Shown: piece by piece, positions 12,315 to 22,091 of the stretch
Numbering within the stretch: position 1 is the stretch's first letter
Layout of the letters: each line of letters begins with the position of its first letter
Assembly (NCBI GenBank): GCA_946807835.1
Contig: OX327683.1
Coordinates: 37,011,001 to 37,075,000, forward strand
Origin: Ailanthus altissimus
Taxonomy: Eukaryota > Streptophyta > Magnoliopsida > Sapindales > Simaroubaceae
Direction: 5' to 3'
Length of the DNA stretch: 64,000 nucleotides
Made by a program: the position numbers and the translations under genes
The notes under the pieces: model-generated
What the model was told of the DNA's origin: nothing
Seen by the model: only the letters and a program-made list of their open reading frames with translations
Database searches by the model: none

Positions 12315-15286
12315 ATGGCAACGGTCGCGGAATCATCAGAGGAGGAGAAGCCAAACGCGGTAGCACCAAGCGACGTCGTTTTGAAATCGAAAACTCTAGA
12401 AGAGGTCACGCCATGGATTGAGTACGCGCTGCAACAAGCCATGATTTACCAGAAGATTGTCGAAGAGTCGATCGACTCCTCAATTGAAGCTTCCAGATCT
12501 CGTCTCTCTCACGTTCGCCTAACTGCTTCTGCTCATTTCCAACAAACCATCGTAAAACTTCTGGAACTTCTATCGCTTTTGTTAATTTATTTGGCTCCTT
12601 AGGGAAGTAAAAGTAAATGAACCGACTAATTATGTTGTTTATCTTTTTGAATTTTAATAATGGAGTAATTTGGGAAATTTTGTTTTATATACGAGGAATT
12701 AAATAGAGACAGTTTGTTGCTTTATTTCATATAGTCATTATTTATTTATTTATTTTTATGCATTCGGTGAGATACCAAAGAAAGGTTTTAAATATGTAGT
12801 ATTAATCTCCAAGACATCAAAGGATTACTCTTGTTTGATTCTCAAGAAATTTCGGAACATTAGGAACTGGAATATTCTATTTATGCCATATATCGTTTAC
12901 TTTCTGAAATTAGATACTCTTTATAAATCATCCAGTTGGAAAGATATAACTTGGTGGAGGTTTTGCCATTTTGAGTCGGAATTGAGCTAAAATCTTAGTA
13001 TCAAAATCTGGAAGTTTCTCTATATAGTGTTCTACAGGGCTGAAAAAGTTGAATTTGATTATTGAGTGTAGGTTTGAAATCTGAGTATGCTGTTTACGAG
13101 GATATAGCAATCAGGAACATTAAAGGTTTGTTTTGTTCATCTGCATTGTTTCTGAGATGCTTGTTACTAGTTTCACCTTGTATTTTAAGAGAAAAGAATG
13201 ATAATATTTGGCATACGAATTGTTGTTGCAGAGGGTGTCAATCTTGCAGCTTCACATCCATTGATTGTAGGCGGAGTTGCTACTGGCATAGGTTCTTTGC
13301 TATTGAAAAGTACGATACCAACTAAGTTGGTTTACGGATTTATACCGAGTCTTTTAACTTTGACAATTACTGCAATGATGTTGATACTATTCTTTTGCAT
13401 GGTTCTTGGTTCTATTTTCTAAGTTCTATGAGAGTTCATATAGTTTGCACATTTGTGTTTATAGGTCAAGAATTTGCATATGCTTAAGAGACCAACTTCT
13501 TACGGGCACTTTTGTTTACAATAGATGTTGTTACTCTGATTTTGAATTTTGTCAAATTCTAACAATTGCTTCTAACGTAATTCAATCTAACATGCAGGAC
13601 CAAGGCGTTTCTTGTATTACAACACCCTGCGCCTTTTTGTGAGTGAAGAGGTGAGCTTTTAACTATTACCTTTTTTTTTCTAGGCAAATAATACTAATTT
13701 ACTAAGGAAGATTGAATTCTTAGAGGACTAGATATGTCGTGTGGCTGATGGGGTTTCTTTTTCTTCTCGCATGGGTGATGGTTATGAGTAATTTTGAACA
13801 GTGATAGCATTCAATCAATTTCAATTTTCAAATCACACCTTTCAGTTTGAGCCATGGACTACTTGAAAAGGAAATTGATGATAGTGTTTACTGGGTCACA
13901 TAGGTGCAATTGGTATTCCGTAAGCCAAGATGGATATTGCAATTATTGGCCTGTTAGACAGTTATAATATTTTTTCAGTTGTTTCTGTTTGCAGTCCTTA
14001 CTTTCCAAAGCTGACACTAAAGTAAAGGAATTGCGCCAATTGATTGACCGCCTGAAGGCTGAAAGTGAGAAGTTGGAGGTAAGCTTTCCCTTGTCAAGTT
14101 GAATGATTATGCGGAGTGAATGGTTGTGTGCTGTTCAAACATTTTCCTAAGAAACTGGTTATGAAGTGAATGATTTTTATAGCTTCTCTGTGCAAGATAA
14201 TTTGATTTTTCTCTGCCACTTCAACTAGATACGTGACAAGATCTATAGCATCCTTTATTAAAAGGGAAAATTTATTGACTAGAAGCAAAATGATTCAAGA
14301 AAGTAATGTGGATGAATGGGAACTTTAATCCCTTTAAAAAAGCATTACATTTTTTTCCTTTCTTTTTTCAGTGTCTGCTTTTACATCAATAGTTGGTTAA
14401 CTAAGCATTTCTTAGAATGGAATTCAGTGTTCCGTTATTGATTTCAGAGGGTGGCATCAGTAGCAGAAGATGAGTTGATTCGAGGAAGGATGAAACTCAG
14501 GTCAGTGATTTTAGATGAAGGGCAGTGTTATATTCATTTTTCCACATAGCTTCTCTTTTTCTATTCAAAATATTTTCCATCATGTTCAGGCAAGCAGATC
14601 CAAGGAGTCATTCACTCAGCTTATAAGATTGAAAGACAAGCAGCGGGTATGTAAATACTTCTAAAACCTACAGGGATGGGAAATCTCGCTATTGTGGTCT
14701 TAAAGTTGTTTTTCTTATTGCATCAGGCTTGAAAGATATTCTTCGAGAACTTCCTAGAAGAGAGGCATCTCGTTTTCGGTAAGATTTTTTCTACTGACAC
14801 ATGGAATTAGTTTTCAAATTTCCATCAGGAAAGATTGGGAAATCTCTGATGCTGTATTTGTAAATGTTTATGTTCATTGTTTGATATTTAATCGTAAGAG
14901 CTGAGTGTCGATCGGGAAAGAGTAAATTTCTTGGAGGGTTTAACAACTAACAATTAAATGTAAAAATTGGAACAACCATTATAAGGACGTAATTTATTTG
15001 TAGATTAAGCTGCATTGAAGTTAATTAACCACTTACTTTATGGTTGTTAGCCACAACAATACGAAAGCATTGTTTTTTCCTGATGAATTCCTGTGTATGC
15101 TTTCTCCTAGGTCCATAAACTTGGATGATTGAGTTGTGTTCACAAGTTTCTTTTGCTAGGCAAGGACATCGCGTATTTGAGATTGTTTATTGGCAGGTTT
15201 CCAACGTTGCTTCCGAGGCAAAGCGAGAAAGGAATGCTTTAACCAAGGAGGTTTCAAAAATCAGTAATTATGGGATCTCAGTCTGA
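12315..15286 (+). CDS. RHIP1: RHIP1-like protein (RGS1-HXK1-interacting protein 1), phase breaks present
   Basis: RHIP1 is a small plant protein proposed to link RGS1 and hexokinase in sugar and G-protein signalling. Recognisable exons are 12315-12551, 13072-13125, 13232-13309, 13598-13650, 13995-14078, 14448-14500, 14590-14646, 14727-14778 and 15160-15286, ending NALTKEVSKISNYGISV. Pieces in order: an acidic N-terminus and EYALQQAMIYQKIVEESIDS, a glycine-rich segment GVATGIGSLLLK that could be membrane-associated, then charged helices (KELRQLIDRLKAESEKLE, a likely coiled coil). Two joins do not fit. Exon 1 ends in phase 0 while exon 2 needs one extra base. Exon 6 to 7 is out of frame and runs into a stop within a dozen codons. 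Exon 9 is read from the acceptor at 15158-15159, which restores frame but adds about 11 residues relative to what I recall of the Arabidopsis protein. Missed micro-exons, sequence errors or decay are all possible. Confidence 0.75.
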
Positions 15287-16808
15287 GAGTTGTCTCATCT
15301 GTACACTTCTTGTTGCATGAGCAATGTAGTAGTTCACTTGTACCCAATTCAAATGCTTAGAGATGCTTCTTTTCAATGAGTTCAATTTTTTGAATTTGAT
15401 TATAATTAAGGACACTGGTAATGATGCTGTCTTTCTACTGGAGAAGATTCAGCTATACATTCAGAATTGAGCATGGTGATGAATGACAGTGCATACAAAC
15501 CGTTCATTCATCGCTCGCCTGACGGCTAATGTAATAACTCACGAGTCCTGAATTTTATTTGTATAACGCTTTATTCATTTTGAAGCCTTATTTGGAAGGC
15601 AAGTTTTTCTGCCCCAATAATATTAACGTCTGCCTACACTTCTGTGCTTGGATTACAATTTGTACGGTAGATTTTAATGCCTCTATTCTGATAGAAATAT
15701 GTGTGAATTTGTACTGCCAACAAAGTACATGTTCTTCTTGGTTGCACAAAAATGTCTTGATGTTCTGACCTCCTATTTAGAATTTTAATCTGTATCTCTG
15801 AAAGCCGCCAACAAATTTTCTTATCGATAGCGATAGCAGGTTCATAAGTTTTACTTCCACGTAGTTCCATTCACTCTACAAAAAGAAGGGTCCATTTTGC
15901 GCAGTTCAATATTTTGGAGTCATTTAAACTCAATTATTGGATATTGCCGAAAGAACCAAAAGAAAAAGAGGCAAATTGTGCGTATATATCATAGAAAAGA
16001 CTGAATGGTAACATGTCATCCATATCAAAATCTAATTGTTTCTTCCATGTCGGATACTGGCATGAATCGAAAGCCATCATTGTCTCAGTTTCACTTTCAA
16101 GATTTCAGATCGCTAGTTCTTCGACAGAAATCACGAATGAAAAAGGTACCAATCTAAATCACATGCTTGATCCATAAACAATGTAAATCTATATATTTTC
16201 TCTCAACACCCCCATCACGTGATCGTCAATTTGCACTCATCAGACGATCAGCATTGAGCCCCAAGGCCATAAAAACCCGAGCAAGAAGCAGGCAGCAGGG
16301 ATTTCCTATCAGAATCAGAAGATAACACTAACACAGCCCTCAGCGGTATTCACGGTTCATGGGTCCTCCACCACCAGCTGATCTGATGTGATCTCACGTA
16401 CACTAATTTCTTTTTAATTTACTTCACATAACTCAAAAACACTACTGGCTTCGGCTTCGGCTCTGGTTTTGGGCCTTTTGGCTTCGGCTTCCCTCGGTTT
16501 CCATGTGAGAAGAGATAGAGAGAGAATATTTCGCCCAGCCTCTCATCACGTGGAAGGCCCCTGCTCTCAATCGCTTCACACTAACATCATTACTCTCGCC
16601 AACTTTTAAAAAGTGTTAATATACCACCCAATGGGTGTTGAAACCGAAGCTTTTTTCCCCTCCGTCGATAAGAGACAGATATTAAAAATATAACCAATAA
16701 AACGAAAGAAAATGGAAATTAAAAAAAAAAGAAGATTTTTTTGATAACATAACCGAACGAGTACTATTTCTTCATTGAACATGACAAAAACACTCGGATG
16801 ATGACACG
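15287..16808. other. Convergent intergenic region, RHIP1 and GATA 3' ends
   Basis: The region holds the presumed 3' UTRs of the two converging genes. I see short chance frames only. A short stretch at about 16446-16490 repeats GGCTTCGG several times. No RNA gene or transposon is recognised. Confidence 0.5.
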
Positions 16809-17737
16809 TCAGCATACTTCAAAGTTACGCTGGTGACGATAGACTTGGCCCTGGCCCTGCCCCTGTCCCTGCTGTTTCTGCTGCCTCAACAGCTCCTTCT
16901 GCCTCCGGAGCTCCAAGACCTTGCGATGTGAATTCGAATGCTGAGTCAGCACAAACGTCGGGCTCGCGGCTGGTCGGTACTCGGGCACAAGCCGACCCGA
17001 CTTGTAGCGTACGCCACACGCGTTGCATAGCGTCTTGGGGCCCAGTGGGCCCGTCCGCCACTGCGGCGTCTTCTCCGACGCGCAGTGCGTGCACCTCCTC
17101 ACCCCTCCCTCCGGAGTCGGCGACGATTGCCGGAGAGTTTCTCTATTCGGCCTCGAATTTCCGCTCTCGGATGACGATGTCCTGTTCCAGGTAGTCGTGT
17201 TAGTCATTGAAATTGTCGCTTTCGAGCGCTTGCTGCGTCCTCTTCCTGACAATGACGTGTCCGATTGGACACTCGGCGTCCCAGCGATCGAGTTTGTCGG
17301 AAAGTCGGCGAAGGAATCGTCTACGAACTGCGATAACCACTCAAGCTCAGCCACGTCATCACCCTACAAATTAAAACAGTAAAAAAAAACTTAGAAAACT
17401 ACAGAGAATAAATTTGAAAATATACTCGATTTCGATTAAATTTATAAAAAAGAAAATATGAACGTACGGGGACACAGAGGTCGTCGGTGAAGTCAGTGAA
17501 GAGAGATGAGTGATTAAAGGAGCTAACGGACGAGTGTTGCGGCGGAGGGAATTGGTTGGGGTGGGCGGTGACGGTGGCTGTGTTAGCAGTAGCGGCAACG
17601 GCAACGGCGGCGGAAGAAGAAGAGGCGAAGAGTTCGTCGTTAGAGAGATCAAGAAGGTCGTCAATGCGAAACAAGTCTTGAGCAGTAGCAGTAGCAGTAG
17701 CAGTAGTACTGGCAGTGGAGAGACCGTACATATCCAT
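16809..17737 (-). CDS. GATA-type zinc finger transcription factor (GATA2/GATA4 group)
   Basis: A nuclear DNA-binding protein of plant GATA subfamily I, the group that binds WGATAR sites in light-regulated promoters. Two exons, 17468-17737 and 16809-17363, join in phase 0 to give 274 residues. The N-terminus MDMYGLS...[17 protein letters not shown] and the segment [16 protein letters not shown] match the Arabidopsis GATA2/4 pair. A basic patch RGRSKRSK follows. The finger at residues about 181-206 has the C-x2-C-x18-C-x2-C pattern ([20 protein letters not shown]...CNAC), followed by the conserved [19 protein letters not shown]. The C-terminus carries a Gln-rich tail with a GQ dipeptide repeat. 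Exon 1 contains trinucleotide-rich tracts coding Thr-Ala and Ser-Ala runs that probably vary between alleles. The start is the only ATG before the conserved N-terminus. Confidence 0.95.
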
Positions 17738-20504
17738 TTTGTGAAAGCCTGGATTGGTTCGCGAGCGAGGGGAGAGAGAGAAGAGAGGGCCTTGGGGGAG
17801 GGGCTTTAATGACTAAGGTTAAGAGGGAGTTGATATATTGAAGGCAGAGGGGGGCAGACAGAGTAACGTGCAAGGAGTGACCATGCAGTAGAGAGAGACA
17901 CTCTTACTGTGTCTTCTTCTTCTTCTTTTCCTCTCACTCTCTCTCCCCATCACTACATTTACATATAAATATATTTATTTATATAAAATTGTAAAATATT
18001 GATATTAGAATGGCCAATTGCATGGACAAATGGCTCCACATGCAAAACCAAAACCCTTCTCTAGTAAGTATCATGTCTCACATATGCTAAATGCTATAGC
18101 TGTAACCATTAAATTTTCATTGCTACATTATTCACATATTAATGAGCTAATTAAACTGTAAATGCATAAAAACTCTCTTACCCTTTCATGAGAAATGCTC
18201 TTTTTGTCTCTTCTCATGCTCATACTGTTACTCAATTCAATGTTTATACGTATCAAATATTATCCTTCATCCATACCCTTAGGTCAGCTACGACATTAGA
18301 TGTCCCGTCACAAAATTTATCACGTATGGGAAATGTAATGCAGTGCAATTTTCTTTTGACCAATTTATTCATGCCCTTAAATCATGCAGCCGCTCGATAT
18401 GTGCATTAATTTATATCAGTTTTATCATCATCAGAAGAAACCAAAAACAAAAGAAACATTATCTTCTTGTAATTGGTCGGGCACAAAAATGAAATTCTCT
18501 TTGATCAAAGGGAAATAGGCAACTGGGGTTCAAGAGACTTCCCCATTTTGCCAGTTACGCTCTTCACTGGTCCAAACCAAAAACCCAAAAAAAAAAAAAA
18601 TTAATACACGTGGACGCTGACCGTAGCTGTCTGTGGGCCCCACCATATACACGTAAAAAAAAAAAAAAAAGCTCGCAACGTCGAGGACAGAAAAAAAGGG
18701 AATAAGAGAACGGCGCTTGAGTTTTAATTACCCCTGACGCCGCCCCCACCACGTTGCATAATTCATTGAACACAAAAGTGAGAAGAGAGAGAATAATGCG
18801 TTAATTGTTAATTAAACTAACCGCCGACAACTAGTTCTAGCTGGCAATCTTATAGTTGTAGAGAGCAATAGATTGAGAGAGCTGTAAAAACTAGAACTAG
18901 AGGCAGCGGAAACTGGATCAAAAAAATAAATAAAGAGAAGCCACGTGTTCGAAGCAGGGGCCGGTGAGTTGTATTTTGGGGTGGGAGAGAGATTATTGTG
19001 TGAAAAATTAAGTACTAACCGTACCATGAGCCTTTCTCTTTAGATGTACGGTACGTCAAAACTCTCTGATTGATTGATCGATCAACCGATAGCTTTGGCC
19101 TTTTGGGACTCTGATATGACGTGAGAACGTGTGAAGGCTTTTGCCAGCCTGCAAATTTCGTCAGCGTCACAGACTCACAGTCGTTTCATCTTTGCGTTGT
19201 TTGTAAATTTTGATTTCGGACTCTCTGTCATGCCTATTGTAAGTTAAAAATATTAAAATTTATATTTTAAATCCTTTTTATAAAAAAATTATATTTTAAA
19301 TAAATATTTTTTATTATATATTAAATAATAATTAATATTTTTACACCGTCGTTAATATAATGATATATATAGTTATTTAACAAATAGCATGCTAAGATTA
19401 TTGTAAAAAAAAAAATCTAGTTGTTTCTGTTTATATTTTTGCATTGGTGGGAGAGATCTCGTATCACGTGATGTGGCAGGATACTCGTGGTGACCCGAGA
19501 GCAGCTGCATTGGCACGTAATCAGTCATGTGCTTATCACATCTTTTTTTTTTTTTTTAAAAAAAGATGCTTATCAATTATTTATAAATATATTAATAAAA
19601 AATAATATTATACTTTTTAAATAATATTTTAATTTTTTTAATTTTAAATTAATATATTAAATAATAAATAACATATATTTTTAAATTATTTATTATATTA
19701 TTTTAATATCTAATAATTATTTTCTCATAAATTCTTTATAATTACACGGTAAAGTGTATTTTTTTAAATTTATTAATTTAGATAGTCTGTTTGTGTGAGT
19801 TCAAATATTTTTTATATGTATTTAAGAGTAATTATATTTTAAAGAAATTGGCATCTTATTTTATAAAAATGAATATTTAGAAACTAAATTATTTATTAAC
19901 TTGATTTAAAAGAGTCTTGATAAAGTTTTGAACATATAAAAAAAAATGATAAGCTCTTCACCAATAATAAAATTATCTTTAAACACACATAAGATATTTA
20001 TAATTATCATAATAGGGTTTAAATTCTTTAAAGACGTTAAAATCCAACAACAAAAAATGTAGTTTTTTTTAATTTTCTTTTTATTTTATATTTTAATAAA
20101 AATCAATATTCACGTAGGATAACTAGTAAATAGTATTGTAACAAAGTTTGAAATGCTAGCTAAGAAGTCAACTGCATTAAATGGGCCTGTCTCGGTGGAC
20201 AGGGTCGTGGGGCCCGATTTGCGTGAGAATATATTAAAAAAATATATTTGTTTTTAAAAAAGAGCACCTCTAGCACATGGATGGCGTCAAGTATTGGAGA
20301 CAGCTCCATCATATAACATACTCGCGCACGGACACGAACTTATTTCTCGCTATATTGGTTAGATAGTTCGTCATTATTTTGACCATCACATTATATCAGC
20401 CCGTTGATTTTTCCAAACAGAAACGTACGGTCAGATCATGATGGGTTTATCCGCACTATATATATATATTTACTTTCAATTATAAAAAGAGATAAATAAT
20501 ATGA

Positions 20505-20645
20505 ATTATTTTAAATTAAAAATTTAAAAGTGTTTTGTTAAATAAATATTAAATATAATAAATAATTTTAAAATTTATATTATTATCACTCAATATTTAT
20601 TAAACACATCATCTTTTTAAATATAATTTAAAATACTTATTATTA
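20505..20645. mobile_element. Foldback MITE, family A (diverged)
   Basis: The arms TATTTTAAATTAAAAATTTAAAAGTGTTTTGTTAAATAAATATTAAA and the facing TTTATTAAACACATCATCTTTTTAAATATAATTTAAAATACTTA are imperfect inverted copies and resemble the cleaner foldback at 21200-21355. Confidence 0.5.
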
Positions 20646-20893
20646 CACCTAATAATATTTCAAGATGCGAATGGAATTATATATATTTCTTACAATAAGA
20701 TCGTAAAATTGGAAAAAAAAATTGCAAAAGAAAGTGTATACGTGTTATTTTTCTCATCCTACAGGTAGAAATGATTGTTTCAAATAACATACGCGAATCT
20801 AGGTGTTTTGAGTGAGAGCCAAATAACAAGATCAAGAAGTTCATGAAACGCTGTCGTGCAAAAATCTGAATTGAAATTTAAGCGAAAAGCAAC

Positions 20894-20898
20894 AAAAA
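20894..20898 (-). terminator. Pol III terminator of tRNA-Glu
   Basis: Five consecutive T on the minus strand begin a few bases after the tRNA 3' end, the usual minimal RNA polymerase III stop signal in plants. Confidence 0.75.
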
Positions 20899-20902
20899 GC
20901 TT

Positions 20903-20974
20903 TCCGTTGCCGGGAATCGAACCCGGGTCTTTCGGGTGAGAGCCGAATATCCTAACCGACTAGACTACAACGGA
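20903..20974 (-). tRNA. tRNA-Glu (anticodon CTC)
   Basis: On the minus strand the 72-base sequence begins TCCGTTG and ends CAACGGA, which pair as a 7-bp acceptor stem. The anticodon stem TTCGG/CCGAA encloses the loop CTCTCAC, giving anticodon CTC for glutamate. The T arm CCCGGGTTCGATTCCCGG carries the B box, and the D-arm contains TAGTCTAGTCGGTTAGGA as the A box. No intron. A run of five T on the minus strand (20894-20898) lies just downstream and is the expected RNA polymerase III terminator. It looks intact and functional. Confidence 0.97.
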
Positions 20975-21199
20975 TCTTTATGAAAATAAGGCTACATATA
21001 ATTGATATATATGACATATATGTAACAAGAGGTTATAAACTTTTACGAAGGACTGATTTCAAATAATTTATTCACGAGCGATAAGTGAAAACAAAAAAAA
21101 TTAAGTTTCCGGAAAAAAGTATGTTGATTTTTATGAAGAGAGACCTAGTTTAAAAAAATAGATAAGGGGGATGATCTTTTCATTTTGATTACAATAAAA

Positions 21200-21355
21200 A
21201 AATAATGTTAAATATTTTAAATTATATTTTAAAAAGTAATGTGTCAAATAAATATTAAATGATAAAATAGTATAATTTTAATATTATTTATTATACTTAA
21301 TATTTACTTGACACATTACTTTTTAAAATACAATTTAAAATACTTAACATTATTC
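21200..21355. mobile_element. Foldback MITE, family A (best preserved copy)
   Basis: The left arm 21201-21257 and right arm 21299-21354 are near-perfect inverted copies with only about five mismatches over 56 bases (AATAATGTTAAATATTTTAA against AATAATGTTAAGTATTTTAA after reversal). About 40 bases of loop separate them. There is no coding capacity. The mutual similarity of the arms suggests it is younger than the other family A copies here. Confidence 0.75.
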
Positions 21356-22091
21356 AATAATAAAATGCTAGGCTAAGTAATTTTGAAAAGATGAGAATGA
21401 AGGCGAGGGGAAGTTGAAAACAATGTTGCAGAAACTCAGGATCGTGTTTTGGAGACCTCACCTGATAACAGATTCAACCGTCCAATTGCGTGAACGTTCG
21501 AGATAAAAGCGAAACAAGCCATCCCAATTCCCACTTTAGGTTAGCGTGTTCCACTTGTTCATTATTACGCAACTTACACAAAAATAATCAAAGTTGGGGC
21601 TACAGATCATCACTGGGTACGTGCGTTCTCCATCTTGTGATTTTATGTACGCTTTTTGTTTTGCAAACTGATTTCGTATATAATGTAGTTGATTTATGGC
21701 TATTCATTTGGTTATCAAACCGTATAAAACCAAACGGATAATTTTTATCAATAAAACACAAGTACGTTAAAAGCCTTGCCTCACAACTACAAGCTCCAGA
21801 AAACAAAAGGCCTACAGTTTGAGAGCAAGGGCTTGTGATTTTCCTAATTTCCTCTCCCTATATCAAACTTTCTCATGAGATATTTTCCGCAAAAATTTTC
21901 GCCAATTCAATGTGCCAGAACACCAAACATGCAGGAAAAATACAAGGGCTTCAATCAGTGAGCAAAAATAGTTTTTAATACATCAGAAACACAATACCAT
22001 AAAGCCCCTTTACAATGCCATCAAGGAACTGCCCGACCCTTCTCTCAGAAACCCAAAAATACTGCAATTAAAATTAAACAAACTGATCCTA
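21356..22091. other. Intergenic, CCT1 downstream region
   Basis: The presumed 3' UTR of CCT1 reaches leftward from 22091 to about 21960. Chance frames only in the rest. Confidence 0.5.

Larger units (their letters stand above)
17738..20902. other. GATA gene promoter and AT-rich intergenic DNA
   Basis: 17738-18000 is the presumed GATA 5' UTR and promoter, with a pyrimidine-rich CTTCTTCTTCTT and CTCTCTC tract at 17915-17945. Downstream there are two poly-A tracts (about 18588-18600 and 18655-18670) and AT-rich foldback-like sequence at about 19560-19740. No gene is recognised. Confidence 0.5.

Noticed and set aside
16825..17382. Overlapping frames on both strands across the GATA exon
   Set aside because: They are shadows of the GC-richer zinc-finger exon and encode nothing recognisable.
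20800..20850. Possible second tRNA-Glu fragment (GTGAGAGCC phrase)
   Set aside because: Only about ten bases match the anticodon region; no stems or B box follow, so it is probably chance.
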